Shown piece by piece: positions 34,248 through 44,349 of a stretch of 64,000 nucleotides of DNA; within the stretch, counting starts at the first letter, position 1, and each line of letters opens with the position of its first letter. The position numbers and the translations under genes are program-made. The DNA lies in NCBI GenBank assembly GCA_914767885.1, contig CAJZBQ010000038.1, forward strand, positions 1-64,000, read 5' to 3'. The notes beneath the pieces were generated by a model. It was given only the letters and a program-made list of their open reading frames with translations, was not told where the DNA came from and did no database searches. Source of the DNA: Blepharisma stoltei. Lineage: Eukaryota > Ciliophora > Heterotrichea > Heterotrichida > Blepharismidae.

Positions 34248-36243
34248 CTAATAAATGAAAATAAAAAGAGCGAGAAAGACCTCAAAGACAGGAATGACGA
34301 CCTGCTTAATTCTCAAAGAAATAAGATTCCTCAAGATCATATCAAAAATAATGAAGCAGAAAAAGCCCAAAAGATCCAAGAGCTAAGAGAGAAGAGATCT
34401 GAAATTTTAAATAGACCAAATGACCCAGAATTAGAGCAAGACTTTAGGAGAATCTGCTCAAAGTTCAGTACTGATATCTATGCTGATGACCCAACTCTTC
34501 AGCAAGCTTACCAAGATTATACTAATGCTTATCGCCAAAAAACATCTCTTTATAAAATTATAAAGGATTATGAGAATAGGACTAATTTGATTATTTATGA
34601 TACAGAAAATGATAGTGAGGAAGTCAGAATAGTAGAGACTCCGGAACCACTAGATTTTGGCACTTGTATTGCTCAGCTTCCTAATGGTAATTTATTTTGC
34701 TTTGGTAATAGCCAACATTCTGGAGTTTCATTGATAATTGATGAGAATTATAAAGTTCGGGAGCTGCCATCTGGAACTCCTTGCGTTAACTCATCAGCTA
34801 TCTATTTCAATAATAGTGTTTATTGCTTTGGAGGAAATTATAATTATGAAGATTTAACTCTATCAGAGAGATTTGATTTAAATGAAAACCGATGAATTAA
34901 ATTAGAGCCACTGCCAGAAGCTGATGAGAATTGCACTAGTGTAATATTTAACGGGAATATTGTGATTTCTGGATTTAATGAAAATCTTTTGAGGTATTCA
35001 ATTGGTAACAACACTTTCGCAGCAATTCCTTATGATTTTGAAGCTTATGTAGGCAAGATTCTTATAAGTACAGAGAGACTGTATTTAATTGAATATGGTG
35101 GATCAATCTATGAAAGTGAATTGTCAAATGAAACTGTCTGGAGACGAATTGGAGACTCAATAATAGTTCTTTTTAATCAAGTTTATTTGTCACATAGTAA
35201 AGGAAAAATAAACACATCTGCAAGTTCTGGGATAGTTTGCACTATGGATACGAGGCACCCTAAATAGACTACCAAATATTAACGAAGGTTAACACAAACT
35301 GTGCAAGTCTATATCTCATTTTTTTCTATAAATGGTAGAGAATATTATTGTTTTGATTTAGATCAAAAAAACATTATTGATATCGCATTCTGTAGTGAGC
35401 ATGTCTCGCTTAGAAGAGTAGGTAAAAAGATTGAAGCAAATAAATGAAATAGCCAGAATTTTAAGCTCGATTCTTCGTATCTGGATGAATGAAATTTAAA
35501 AGGCAATACTCTGATCGATTTAGGAAAAAATCTAGAAGAAATTGAAAGATCTATCGAAGAATTAAAACTCTATCCAAACAATTATGATTCATATCATAAA
35601 AAAGGTGACGCTTTTTATAATTTAGAAAGATATCTAGAAGCAATCGAATGCTATGACGAAGCAATCAAACTATATCCAAGTTATGCTTATTTTTACATTG
35701 ATAAAGGCAAAGCTTTTAAAAAATTAAAAAGATATCTAGAAGCAATCGAATGCTATGAGGAAGCAATCAAAGTCGATCCAGATGATGCTGATTTTTATTA
35801 TACTTTATTCAAGCGATGCTGATTCTTACTATAATAAAGGGGATGCTTTAAATAAATTAGGAAGATACCAAGAAGCAGTAGAAAGCTATGATGAAGCAAT
35901 CAGATGCAATCGATATAATTCCAAGTTATATAATGGTAAAGGCAATACTCTTTATGCTTTAGAGAGATATCAAGAAGCAATGAAATGCTATGACGAGGCA
36001 ATCGAACTTCAACCCAATAATCCTTTGTATTTCTGCAACCGGGCTAGAGTATTTAATAATCTCAGACAAGAAGAAGCAGCTTTGCAGGACTTTAATAGGG
36101 CTTATAATTGGAATCAAGAATTATATAGTCGTGGTTTCACTGAGGATAAATGGGAAAGGTTGCTTTCTAAAAAAGAGATCAAATTTATTAACGAAGTATT
36201 AGGCCGAGACCGTATTGAACTACACCAAAAAATGCAGATTTAG
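34248..36243 (+). CDS. Coiled-coil / Kelch / TPR protein, copy C
   Basis: The open frame from about 34248 to 35267 reads coiled coil (KSEKDLKDRNDDLLNSQ), the family linker (EILNRPNDPELEQDFRRIC), then Kelch blades (TCIAQLPNGNLFCFGNSQ, SSAIYFNNSVYCFGG, NENRWIKLEPLP with TGA as Trp, KGKINTSASS). After a short disturbed stretch it resumes at ~35330 and enters TPR repeats: DSYHKKGDAFYNLERYLEAI, YIDKGKAFKKLKRYLEAI, YYNKGDALNKLGRYQEAV, LYNGKGNTLYALERYQEAM and LYFCNRARVFNNLRQEEAA, ending KMQI at TAA 36241-36243. Two frame breaks (~35268-35330, ~35810). TPRs bind peptide partners, extending the scaffold role inferred for the family. The B-box is missing. Confidence 0.7.
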
Positions 36244-36289
36244 AATAAAATTAGGTTTTAATAAGCCGTCATTATAATAATTATATATG

Positions 36290-36490
36290 TATGCCGGTGC
36301 ACTTCTCCTTTAACTTTATGCTGTGAACTACACTTCGGGAGACATTTAAGCTTACTGGTAAGGCTCATGCCATTGAGAGAATTTTGTAGAGCCGTTTAAA
36401 GGGACAAAAGAAGCACTTCCTAGATTTTTTACTAAAGAGTAGTCAAAAAATAATAAGACGAAGGGAAAAATATCAAGTTTCAAATTGAGC
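36290..36490 (+). pseudogene. B-box fragment of the Kelch family
   Basis: Reads CRCTSPLTLCCELHFGRHL, then KGTKEALPRFFTKE and SKNNKTKGKISSF, matching PCTSPETLSCELH, GTKEEILKFLTRE and SKNSKLKGK in copies A and B, with stops between. It may be the displaced 5' end of copy D. Confidence 0.65.
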
Positions 36491-36792
36491 TAATCCTCTA
36501 TTTCAGTAATAGTCTGGACATTTTGGCTGATTTTAATTGCATTGCTATAATATTTTAGTGCTTCTCCATATCCCTTTTCCTTTAAAAGATATTTCCTATA
36601 TCATTGTATGCATTAGATTGCTCTATTGGCTTCTTTATACCATTTCATAGCTTCATTATTTCTCCGTAACATATTAAAAGCATTACCTTTATTTCTAAAA
36701 TAAAGTATAGATTTGAATTGATCCTAATTTCAATGTTCAAATATTCTACTGCTTTTTCATATCTCTCTATAATCAATTTTCACAATTAATAA

Positions 36793-37875
36793 ATGGAACT
36801 TAAAAATTGAGATCAAGCCATCTTACTTAAATCAGCTAGGGAAGATCTCGATAACGAAACAAAAATTGGCAATGCCAAGTCCAATCAAGATGCTAATCAA
36901 TTAAATCCTCAAGAGTTAAATGGTAAATTTTCAAAGATCTTAAGCGGTGTCAATAATACAGAAATCGAACAAGATTTTAGGAAAACTTGCTCACTATATG
37001 AGAAACAAAATTATGAATCTGATATATTACTAAACAGGGCTTATCATGATTTTATCAGCTCTTATCATCATATCTCATCCCTTTATCTCGTTCAAAGGGG
37101 AGATGATATCGATACTGATTTGATCATTTATGACACTGAAACTGAAACTGAGAAAACGATAGTCTTGGATTCTCCAAATCAACTAACAGCGAATGTATGC
37201 CTCATTCAACTTCCGAATGGCGAATTATTCTGTTTGAGTAATCTTTATTTAGCCCCTAGTAGTGCTCTGATAATTGGCATGACTTTTAAAACTCGAGTGT
37301 TGCCATCTGGAGCATTCAGGTATTATTCATCAGCTATATATTTCAATGGAAGTGTCTACTGCTTTGGAGGATATGATAATGTCAAAATTTTAAACTTTTC
37401 TTGCAGATTTTGCTTAGATGAAAACCGGTGAATTAAAATAACCCCAATGCTGATAGCTGATGCATGGTGCCATAGCGCTATATATAAAGGGAATATTTTG
37501 ATTTCTGGATATAGATTTACACATATTTTAATATACTCACCTGAAATTGATTCTTTCTCTATAATTCCTTATGATTTTAAAGAATATAAGCGCAAGATCT
37601 TGATAAATTCAGAGAGACTATATTTAATTGAAGACAGAGACTGAGAAAGTTATGGATTTATTTATGAAAGTGAGATTGGAGATGAGTATACCTGGAAATG
37701 AGTAGGAGAATCAGTAGTTAGATATGCATATGATCAGGTATATTGCTCATATAATAAAGGAAGTATTTATATTGGTTGCTTGGAGGCTGGGAATCCTGAA
37801 AAATTCTACTATAAATTTAATTTAAAAGAAAAAGTAATGATTGAGCTTAAAGAGGCTCAGGCTGATGCTACTTAA
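36793..37875 (+). CDS. Kelch-family protein, copy D, uninterrupted
   Basis: 360 residues open from ATG 36793 to TAA 37873-37875, with four TGA read as Trp (for example KNWDQA near the start and DRDWESYG near the end). Short helical start, family linker (GVNNTEIEQDFRKTCS), then blades LIQLPNGELFCLSNL, SSAIYFNGSVYCFGGYD, DENRWIKITPM and a terminal EYTWKWVGESVV / YDQVYCSYNKGSIYIG. About half the length of copy A because B-box and most coiled coil are absent. Likely a propeller-only member. Confidence 0.8.
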
Positions 37876-38019
37876 AGATTTGATTAAAGTCGTCGCAATA
37901 AAATTCTCACAAATTTTGATTAAATAATTTTAAGTCCATAAATTTCTGCCAATTATAATCCCTAATTCTCATATTACTTAATATTCAATGATTTCTCTTA
38001 GCCAAGATCCTGCAAATAA

Positions 38020-38890
38020 AATATTTTTTCAAGATCTTTCAGCAAAAAGTATCTGCAATTTGAAGCAGAGCTAATGACCCAGAAACAGAGAAAGATTTCA
38101 GAAAAACTTGCTTATGATATGAAAGCCAAAGGTCTACTTCTAATCTTTCATTAAAACAAGCTTATGAAGAATATCTTAGTGCTTATCATCAAATCACTTC
38201 TATTTACAATATTTGAAATGATACCAGCAGAACTTATTTGTTTATTTACGACTCAGAAAGCGAAAGAAAAAGCACAAAAGCACAAAATCACTGGATTCAT
38301 CAATTTCATTAGACCACGGTAGCTGCATTGCTCTACTTCCAAATGGAAAATTATTCTGTTTTGGTAGGCATCATCTGCATTCAGGGATCACTTTTATAAT
38401 TGATAAAAATTATAAAGCTAAACGATTACAATCTGTAGCACCTTGCTGCTTCTTATCAGCTATTTGTTTCGACAAAAATATTTATTGCTTTGGAGGATTA
38501 GATATTAATAGCATCAGTATGGCTCTATCTTATAGATTCGATCTAAGTGTCAATCGATGAATTGAGCTAGTCAAAATGCCTCAAGCTGACTGTCATACCA
38601 AAATATTTAATAGGAATATTTTGATTTCTGGGTATTATAATCAGCACATTCTTATGTACTTGATTCCTTTTTAGTAATCCCATATGAATTTTCGTTTTGT
38701 AAAACAAAGATCATTATAAATGCAGAGAGATTGTATTTGTTTGAGGGCGGAATAGAAGGGAAAATCTATGAGAGTGAAATAGAAGATGAATATAATTGAA
38801 ATCTGGTAAAAAAATTATTGAAATGCTGGTTTTAGTGATGCCTAAATTTATTATTTATATAATAAAGGTTGAATATATATATTAAAATAA
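38020..38890 (+). pseudogene. Kelch-family protein, copy E, decayed
   Basis: Same order as copy D: NDPETEKDFRKTC, YEEYLSAYHQITSIYNIWND (TGA as Trp), FIYDSESER, then a frame change into GSCIALLPNGKLFCFGRHH, KNIYCFGGLDI and VNRWIELVKMPQ. After RNILISGYYNQHILMYLIPF stops accumulate (TAG near 38671) and the last blade is unreadable. Confidence 0.7.
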
Positions 38891-39864
38891 AATACGTTAT
38901 TGTCAAGCTATTTTTTAAAATTTTACACAACATTAAAGTTATCTTTTATTTTTTAATCTTACATAATATTTTTACTTTTTGAAATGAATATTTTAATAAA
39001 ATTTCCGAATTTTTTATATTTTCAGTCAAAAAAATTCAAAATTTAGCAAACTCCAAGTCCTTGGCAAGGGAGTTGAAAAATCGCAAAACCACCTATTTCA
39101 AATTTAGTTTAAATCAAAAGGTTCTTCTAAGGCTAATATAATTTAAATTAAGTTTCTATTACTCTACTCTTACTATAAATTATTGCTGAATTCTTTATAA
39201 ATTATCAGATTTCCTCTGACAGGAATTCCCTTTTATTTGAGCTAAAAGAAGCTCGATAAATTATCTATATAAAATAAAGGCAAAATATATAAAGCAATGA
39301 GTCTTGAGCTTATCTTCATAGAAGAAATTTGATGGGATCATTAAGTATTGATTTTCAAAATGATCAAAATACGAATTCCATTAATTTCTAAAATATCAAG
39401 ACTTATAAAAATTTTATTTTTCAGCTGCATTTTCCATTAATCAGGGTATTTGCTCATATTTTTTCCTTCCTTTATAAATAATATGTAAATATTAATGTAA
39501 TTTTACATTTTGAATATTTAAGCAAATTATCAAATTAATAATAGAATAAATTAATACTTTAAAATAATCAGCAGAGATTTGACGATTTTCAATTTTTTCT
39601 TTTTAACGAAAATTGATAATAGCCAAATTAATCGTTCCCTTTTGCATTAGAATTTTCAATTACCCCAAAAAATAACGAGTTTTTATGATAGTGTGGCAAT
39701 AAGCATTAAAGTACTTAAAAATGCTCCCTGAAATTTTACCCCAAAAATACTCATCATTAGCTCCACTTTCTTAAATGCACCCTTCAACTGGTTAAATTAA
39801 ATAAACTCTTGAATTCCGGCAAGTAATATTTTTACACAATGTATATGAGATCAATAGGAATTGC
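38891..39864. other. AT-rich intergenic region
   Basis: About 970 bp of low-complexity A/T sequence with no coding frame or repeat family I recognise. It separates the Kelch cluster from the amidase gene. Confidence 0.55.
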
Positions 39865-39923
39865 TGACTCTCCCCCTCCGTGAGAGAACAAAAATTTTTT
39901 TTCCTCACGGAGGTGGGGAGTGA
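39865..39923. mobile_element. Miniature MITE (56 bp)
   Basis: TGA at 39865-39867 and 39921-39923. Terminal hairpin only: CTCTCCCCCTCCGTGAGAGA, A/T loop, CCTCACGGAGGTGGGGAG. Confidence 0.85.
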
Positions 39924-40021
39924 GTAAGAATCGACATTAATATCATATTGATACTTTCATATCGATACTTTTTTTCGAGCTTTTAAAAATGCTCGCAATG
40001 CAACTCTAGATCTGAACAATG

Positions 40022-40219
40022 TCAAATTACGTTAATTTTATTAACTTTTTTAATTAAATCACAACTTGATTTTGCATTAATAATGATTGTACATCTTGTG
40101 CTATCAGGATTAACAAAAAACAGCTCACCTTTAGGTGGCTGGCCTAAACATGATCTGTGAGAAAAATGCTCTCGTTTATTTATGAGTTTTCTTGTTTTAA
40201 ATTTAGAATTTACATTCAA
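40022..40219 (-). pseudogene. Kelch-family fragment, minus strand
   Basis: Reads SCLGQPPKGELFFVNP then RCTIIINAKS, matching CIAQLPNGNLFCFGN and SLIIDENYK of the family. One blade only, in the opposite direction to the 34-39 kb cluster. Confidence 0.55.
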
Positions 40220-40365
40220 AGTGGCCAGTGCTGTTTATTTTCAATATGCCCATTTCTTGTATGCAGATTGCAGCTTTCTATGATAGCTTTTTCAGACAAA
40301 ACTTCCCTTCAATTTTCATTATGTTTAATATTATTTTATACTCTTAAATTCTGTGAAATAGAAAT

Positions 40366-42647
40366 TTATTCTTTAACTAATTCTAGACAATCCTGATATG
40401 TCTTCCAAAATGGAATTTTTTCTTCAAGCTGCTTCATCACATTTAAGCATAATTCTTCTCGATAAGGCGGTGCCATAACTTGGACACAAAGAGGCAGTCC
40501 TTTGCTGTCCTGCATGTTCTTATTCATAACTTTGGTCCAGTGTTCTTCAGTTTCTGGGTAAAATTCTTCATTTTCATTGACTACCCCTACAGGGACATTT
40601 CCTGCTGGACATCTAATAGATTGAAAAATGCAGAGTATATAAAGCCTGACTCCCCCCCCCCCTCCGTGAGCGAACAAAAAAATTTTGTTCGCTCACGGAG
40701 GGGGGTTAATTTTTTTTTTTTTAAAAAAAATTTATATATAAATTTTATAAAAAATTTTTTTTCGAAATTTAAAAAAAATCCTAATTTGCAAAAATTGGGA
40801 AGCAAATATTAATTTAATTTGCAAAATTTATGTTTTTAAAAAGCAATTTGTTTAAAATTAAACAGAATTAGCTCTAGATTTCATTATACTAATTATCACT
40901 TATATATCAAAATTTTTTTTCCATTAAAATTTTTTCTATTAAAAAAATTTTTTGTTCACTCACGGAGGGTGGGTTTTTGGTCAAAAAATGGCGATTTTTC
41001 TAATGGGTTTTGTTCGCTCACGGAGGGGGGGGGGGGGGGGAGTGAGTATAATTCTTGGAAAGAGCCATGAAGTATCGCTGGGACTGGGTATGGGCCTATA
41101 ATTACGTCAATTCCAAGGTCTATCCATTTCTTTATAAATTCATTTTTTATTTGATAAGATTTTTAACATAGTCATACGCAGATTTCAAACAGCTTCCTTT
41201 AGCGTAAAATGTCTCTTTATTTTTGGTGAAATTCTTTTTCAGCTGTGCAAGCCAAGATTTTCCAGCTTGGAATTTTTGTTTAAAGAGATCTGGCTCTCCT
41301 ATTTCTTTTGAATCTGAATTTTCAATATACTGACTAAGAGCTCATTACAAGTATTCAAATCAAGGAGGTCGATTTTGATAAGCTCATGGTCTTCCAGGTT
41401 TAATATAAAAATCTCGTTTATTTTTACCTGAAGAAATAATTTTATTAAAAATAATACGAATAAAGATTTTTAATTTTTGTCTAAACCAGTCTTCCAAGGC
41501 ATTCTTTGCTAAGATCATAGCCCTTTGCATGCAAGATGGTAGCGGCCAATATTCATTGCTTTCTATATATCCAATCTTAAGCTTTCTTTTTCTCTGTATT
41601 TTTCCTCATTCCAAAATATAGGTGGAGTCAAAAGATCTTTTTTGAAAACATATTCGCTACAAAGCACCTGGAAAAATAACGCTAAATCTTCAGTGGATTT
41701 CGCCATTGGTCCATATGCGCCAGACAGTACTGGAAAAGGGTTCAAAGATTGATTTGGACAAAACTTAGAAATTCTTCCTGCAGTCGGCTTAATACCAGAT
41801 AGCCCACAAAATGCTGAAGGAATTCTTATACTCCCATACAGCTCAGAGCCAATCCCTAATGCACAGCATCCACTAGCAATCAAGCCTACATCTCCACCAC
41901 TAGACCCACCTGGTGTCCTATAAGACCTCAATGGATTTTCAGCTTGTCCTGTAGCCCAATTATTAGTTTCAAAAGTTCCTAGCCCTTAAGGTACAGTTCC
42001 AGTCACATAAAATACTGCCCCTCCTCTCCGTAGTGCGTCAATTATTAAGTAGTCTTCGTTTTGTAAATTATAACTGAGCATTGTAAAGCCTCTTGTAGCT
42101 GGGAAATTTTTGACCTGAATCATATCTTTTACACTAATGGGGATCCCATGGAATGGTCCTCGCTTATGGCCTGACTTAAGCTCTTCATCTAAAGCCCTTG
42201 CACAAGCTAAAGCTTCATCAATATTGACTGCATTCATTAGATTTCTTGAAATTGCATGAGTTTTTAGACGATTAAGGTAGGTGATTAATAATTCTTCGCA
42301 GGAAAAATCGCCATTGTAGAGACTTTCACGTAATTAGTGGATATTTGAGGAGAGAATTTTTGAGACTTTTTCTCTGAGACTTTTGGCAGCTTTGAGATAG
42401 AGGATAGGGCAGCTTTCGTGGAGTTGTATTTATTCTGGGCCTTCTTGATTTGTGAAGGGTTGTTGCAAGAAAGCTTTCGGTGCTTAATGTGAGAGGCTGG
42501 GAAAAGGGTTATTGCGGCAATTACGGAAAGAAGCAGAGCTTTTTGCTTTGGGGAAATTTCTTGATTAAGCAATTTTTTAACTAAGCCAATGATATTCTTT
42601 GTAATATTAAAGAAAAAGGAAATTTGTAAGTTAGAAAAATAAATCAT
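40366..42647 (-). CDS. Amidase-signature enzyme, FAAH-like, with a MITE inside
   Basis: The N-terminus at 42647 has a hydrophobic segment (ALLLSVIAAITLFP), as in membrane-anchored fatty-acid amide hydrolases. Amidase signature parts: ARALDEEL, then FHGIPISVKDM (catalytic Lys), YRTPGGSSGGDVGLIASGC (bridging Ser) and GSELYGSIRIPSAFCGL (nucleophile Ser; the usual GGS is YGS), GIKPTAGRISK, LKIGYIESNEYWPLPSCMQR, and the C-terminal GLPLCVQVMAPPYREELC. Members hydrolyse fatty-acid amides. Removing the MITE at 40647-41045 joins SFQELY to SGFIYSAFFNLLDV in frame, matching FAAH. Remaining defects: TAA after TGTVP (~41987), one-base shifts near 42300, 41580 and 40610, and a ~95-bp AT-rich interruption near 41400-41490 with GGTTTA/TAAACC ends. 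Confidence 0.75.
40647..41045 (-). mobile_element. CTCCCC MITE, C-type, full length, in the amidase gene
   Basis: TGA at 40647-40649 and 41043-41045. Reverse orientation: hairpin GAGCGAACAAAA / TTTTGTTCGCTCAC first, then the AT-rich core, the second motif TTGTTCACTCACGGAGGG, and the outer GTTCGCTCACGGAGGGG at the right with a long G run. Precise removal leaving one TGA restores the amidase frame. Confidence 0.95.
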
Positions 42648-42735
42648 AAAAGCTAAATTGCTGTTTTTGTTTACAAAGTATAAGTTTTATATTTTAATTT
42701 TAATTTTAATTAGTTAAAAAGCCTTACTCCTCTCT

Positions 42736-43556
42736 TTATTTTGCAAAAATAATACTATTTGCAAATTTTTTGATTAATAATGCTTGAATTGCATTTCCAG
42801 CTGACCTTTTTCATTGTTTTTCGAGCTGAGAATAATCTTCTTTCTTTATAGATTTTTTTTTGAAGATTTTACCAAATAATTCTATAGTGTCTTTAATATT
42901 TTGAATCGAAGAGTTATGATAAATTTCTTTATAATTTTTGAGATTTTTATATAATTCATATGCCATCTCATATTCCGCTATTTTAATAAAATCCAAAAAT
43001 CACAGAAATCTGATAGACGATCGTGCTAATTGTAAGCGGATTTATACACCCAGCCGTGAATTGATTTTTGATCTTCAAATTTAAAATAATTGAAATCAAG
43101 CAAATGCCCTTTAACTGATCGACAAAATTCTAAAAAATCAGTCCGGTCTCAATGCTTATCTATGTATTGTTGTGCTTTTTCCTTTGGTTGAGTTAAAAAA
43201 TAATCATAAGGACTTAAAAAGAGCTTCATCTCAACAAATGGTTTTCTAAAATAGCGCATTAAGATACTATTGCAGCCATCCAAAGCTTAACTTGTTAATT
43301 TTAGTTCCTCCTGGTATTTTTTATTATCCTCATTTTGTATGCTTTCTTTAATTAATATATCAATTCGGGCAATAAATTCCTTCTTTAATGTGCAGACAAA
43401 ACTGAATAAGATCTCTTTGGATTCTTCGTTGATTGGTGGCTTTCTTCGTTTTACCTGATGCCCTTGAGCTTTATGCTTTGGGCATGCTTTAAACTGACCA
43501 CAATCAGATATAAAGATTGCGTCTAAGAGGCAATATGAGCAGCAAATTATTGACAT
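42736..43556 (-). CDS. Cys/His-cluster protein with helical body (frameshifted)
   Basis: Starts MSIICCSYCLLDAIFISDCG, a B-box-like zinc cluster (CCxxC...C...CPKHKAQGH). It continues helical: LKKEFIARIDILIKESIQ, a TAA after KLTS, then GCNSILMRYFRKPFVEMKLF, YIDKHWDRTDFLEFC (TGA as Trp), and after a shift AYELYKNLKNYKEIYHN, ending at TAA 42738-42736. N-terminal metal binding is likely; otherwise unknown. Confidence 0.5.
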
Positions 43557-44026
43557 GCCTTTAATTTATTTTTATATCTTTCTATCAATAAATTATGACA
43601 TTGCGGACGAATTTACCTAGAAGCAGTTGAATAAATTACTAAAAGCATAGAAATCAGCCAGCTAAGTCCTTATGAATTTGCCTTGGTGTTAGGTAGAGCT
43701 ACGCAGGATCAGAAAGGATGATAATAGAATTAGGAGGCATATCGGAGGTAAAAACAAAAATTAACAGCTCGTGTGAGATATCCTGACGATTGCTTATGGC
43801 TATATAAGCGCTGATAAAAAATATTTCTGAAGATTTTTATAACAAAAACTCAACTGGACGGAAGAAGTATAGGATAGGCTCCAATCATGATGAGATGAAC
43901 GGAATATAGAGCTTTTGGACAGAAGAAATTAACTCCTGCAAATTTTGGGTGAGGGAAGGAAATTGGAGAGACCTTTGAAGTGAGTGATAAGAAACTAAGA
44001 AGAAGCTAGAATAGCGGACAATTTAA
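43557..44026. other. Spacer upstream of a MITE
   Basis: No supported gene or RNA in this stretch. Confidence 0.45.
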
Positions 44027-44349
44027 TAACTCCCCCCCTCGTGAGTGAGCAAAACCATTCAGAAAAATCCCTATTTTTTGCCAAAAACCCACCCTCTGTT
44101 TGTATGAAAAAAAAATGATATATAAGTAATAATTATTACAATTAAATCTCGAGCTAATTCTGTTGAATTTTGAACAAATTGCGTTTTAAAACATTATTTA
44201 ATAAATTAAATTAGCTAATTCTATTAAATTTTGCACGGTATAAAAATTGAATCCATAAATGTATGAGGAAATTCACGGGGTGAATTCTAAAGCCATTACT
44301 TTTATTTATTTCTGAAAGATCGCTTGAATTCTTTTCCAGGAGTGAGTAA
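44027..44349 (+). mobile_element. CTCCCC MITE, eroded right half
   Basis: TAA at 44027-44029 and 44347-44349. The left end is clear (CTCCCCCCCTCGTGAGTGAG, AAAACCATTCAGAAAAATCC, then CACCCTCTGTTTG) and the core keeps CTAATTCTGTTGAATTTT. The right hairpin is lost and replaced by unrelated sequence up to CCAGGAGTGAG. It sits at the 3' end of the large minus-strand gene. Confidence 0.75.

Noticed and set aside
40480-40812. 110-aa plus-strand frame across the amidase/MITE border
   Set aside because: Antisense to clear amidase sequence and continuing into a non-coding MITE.
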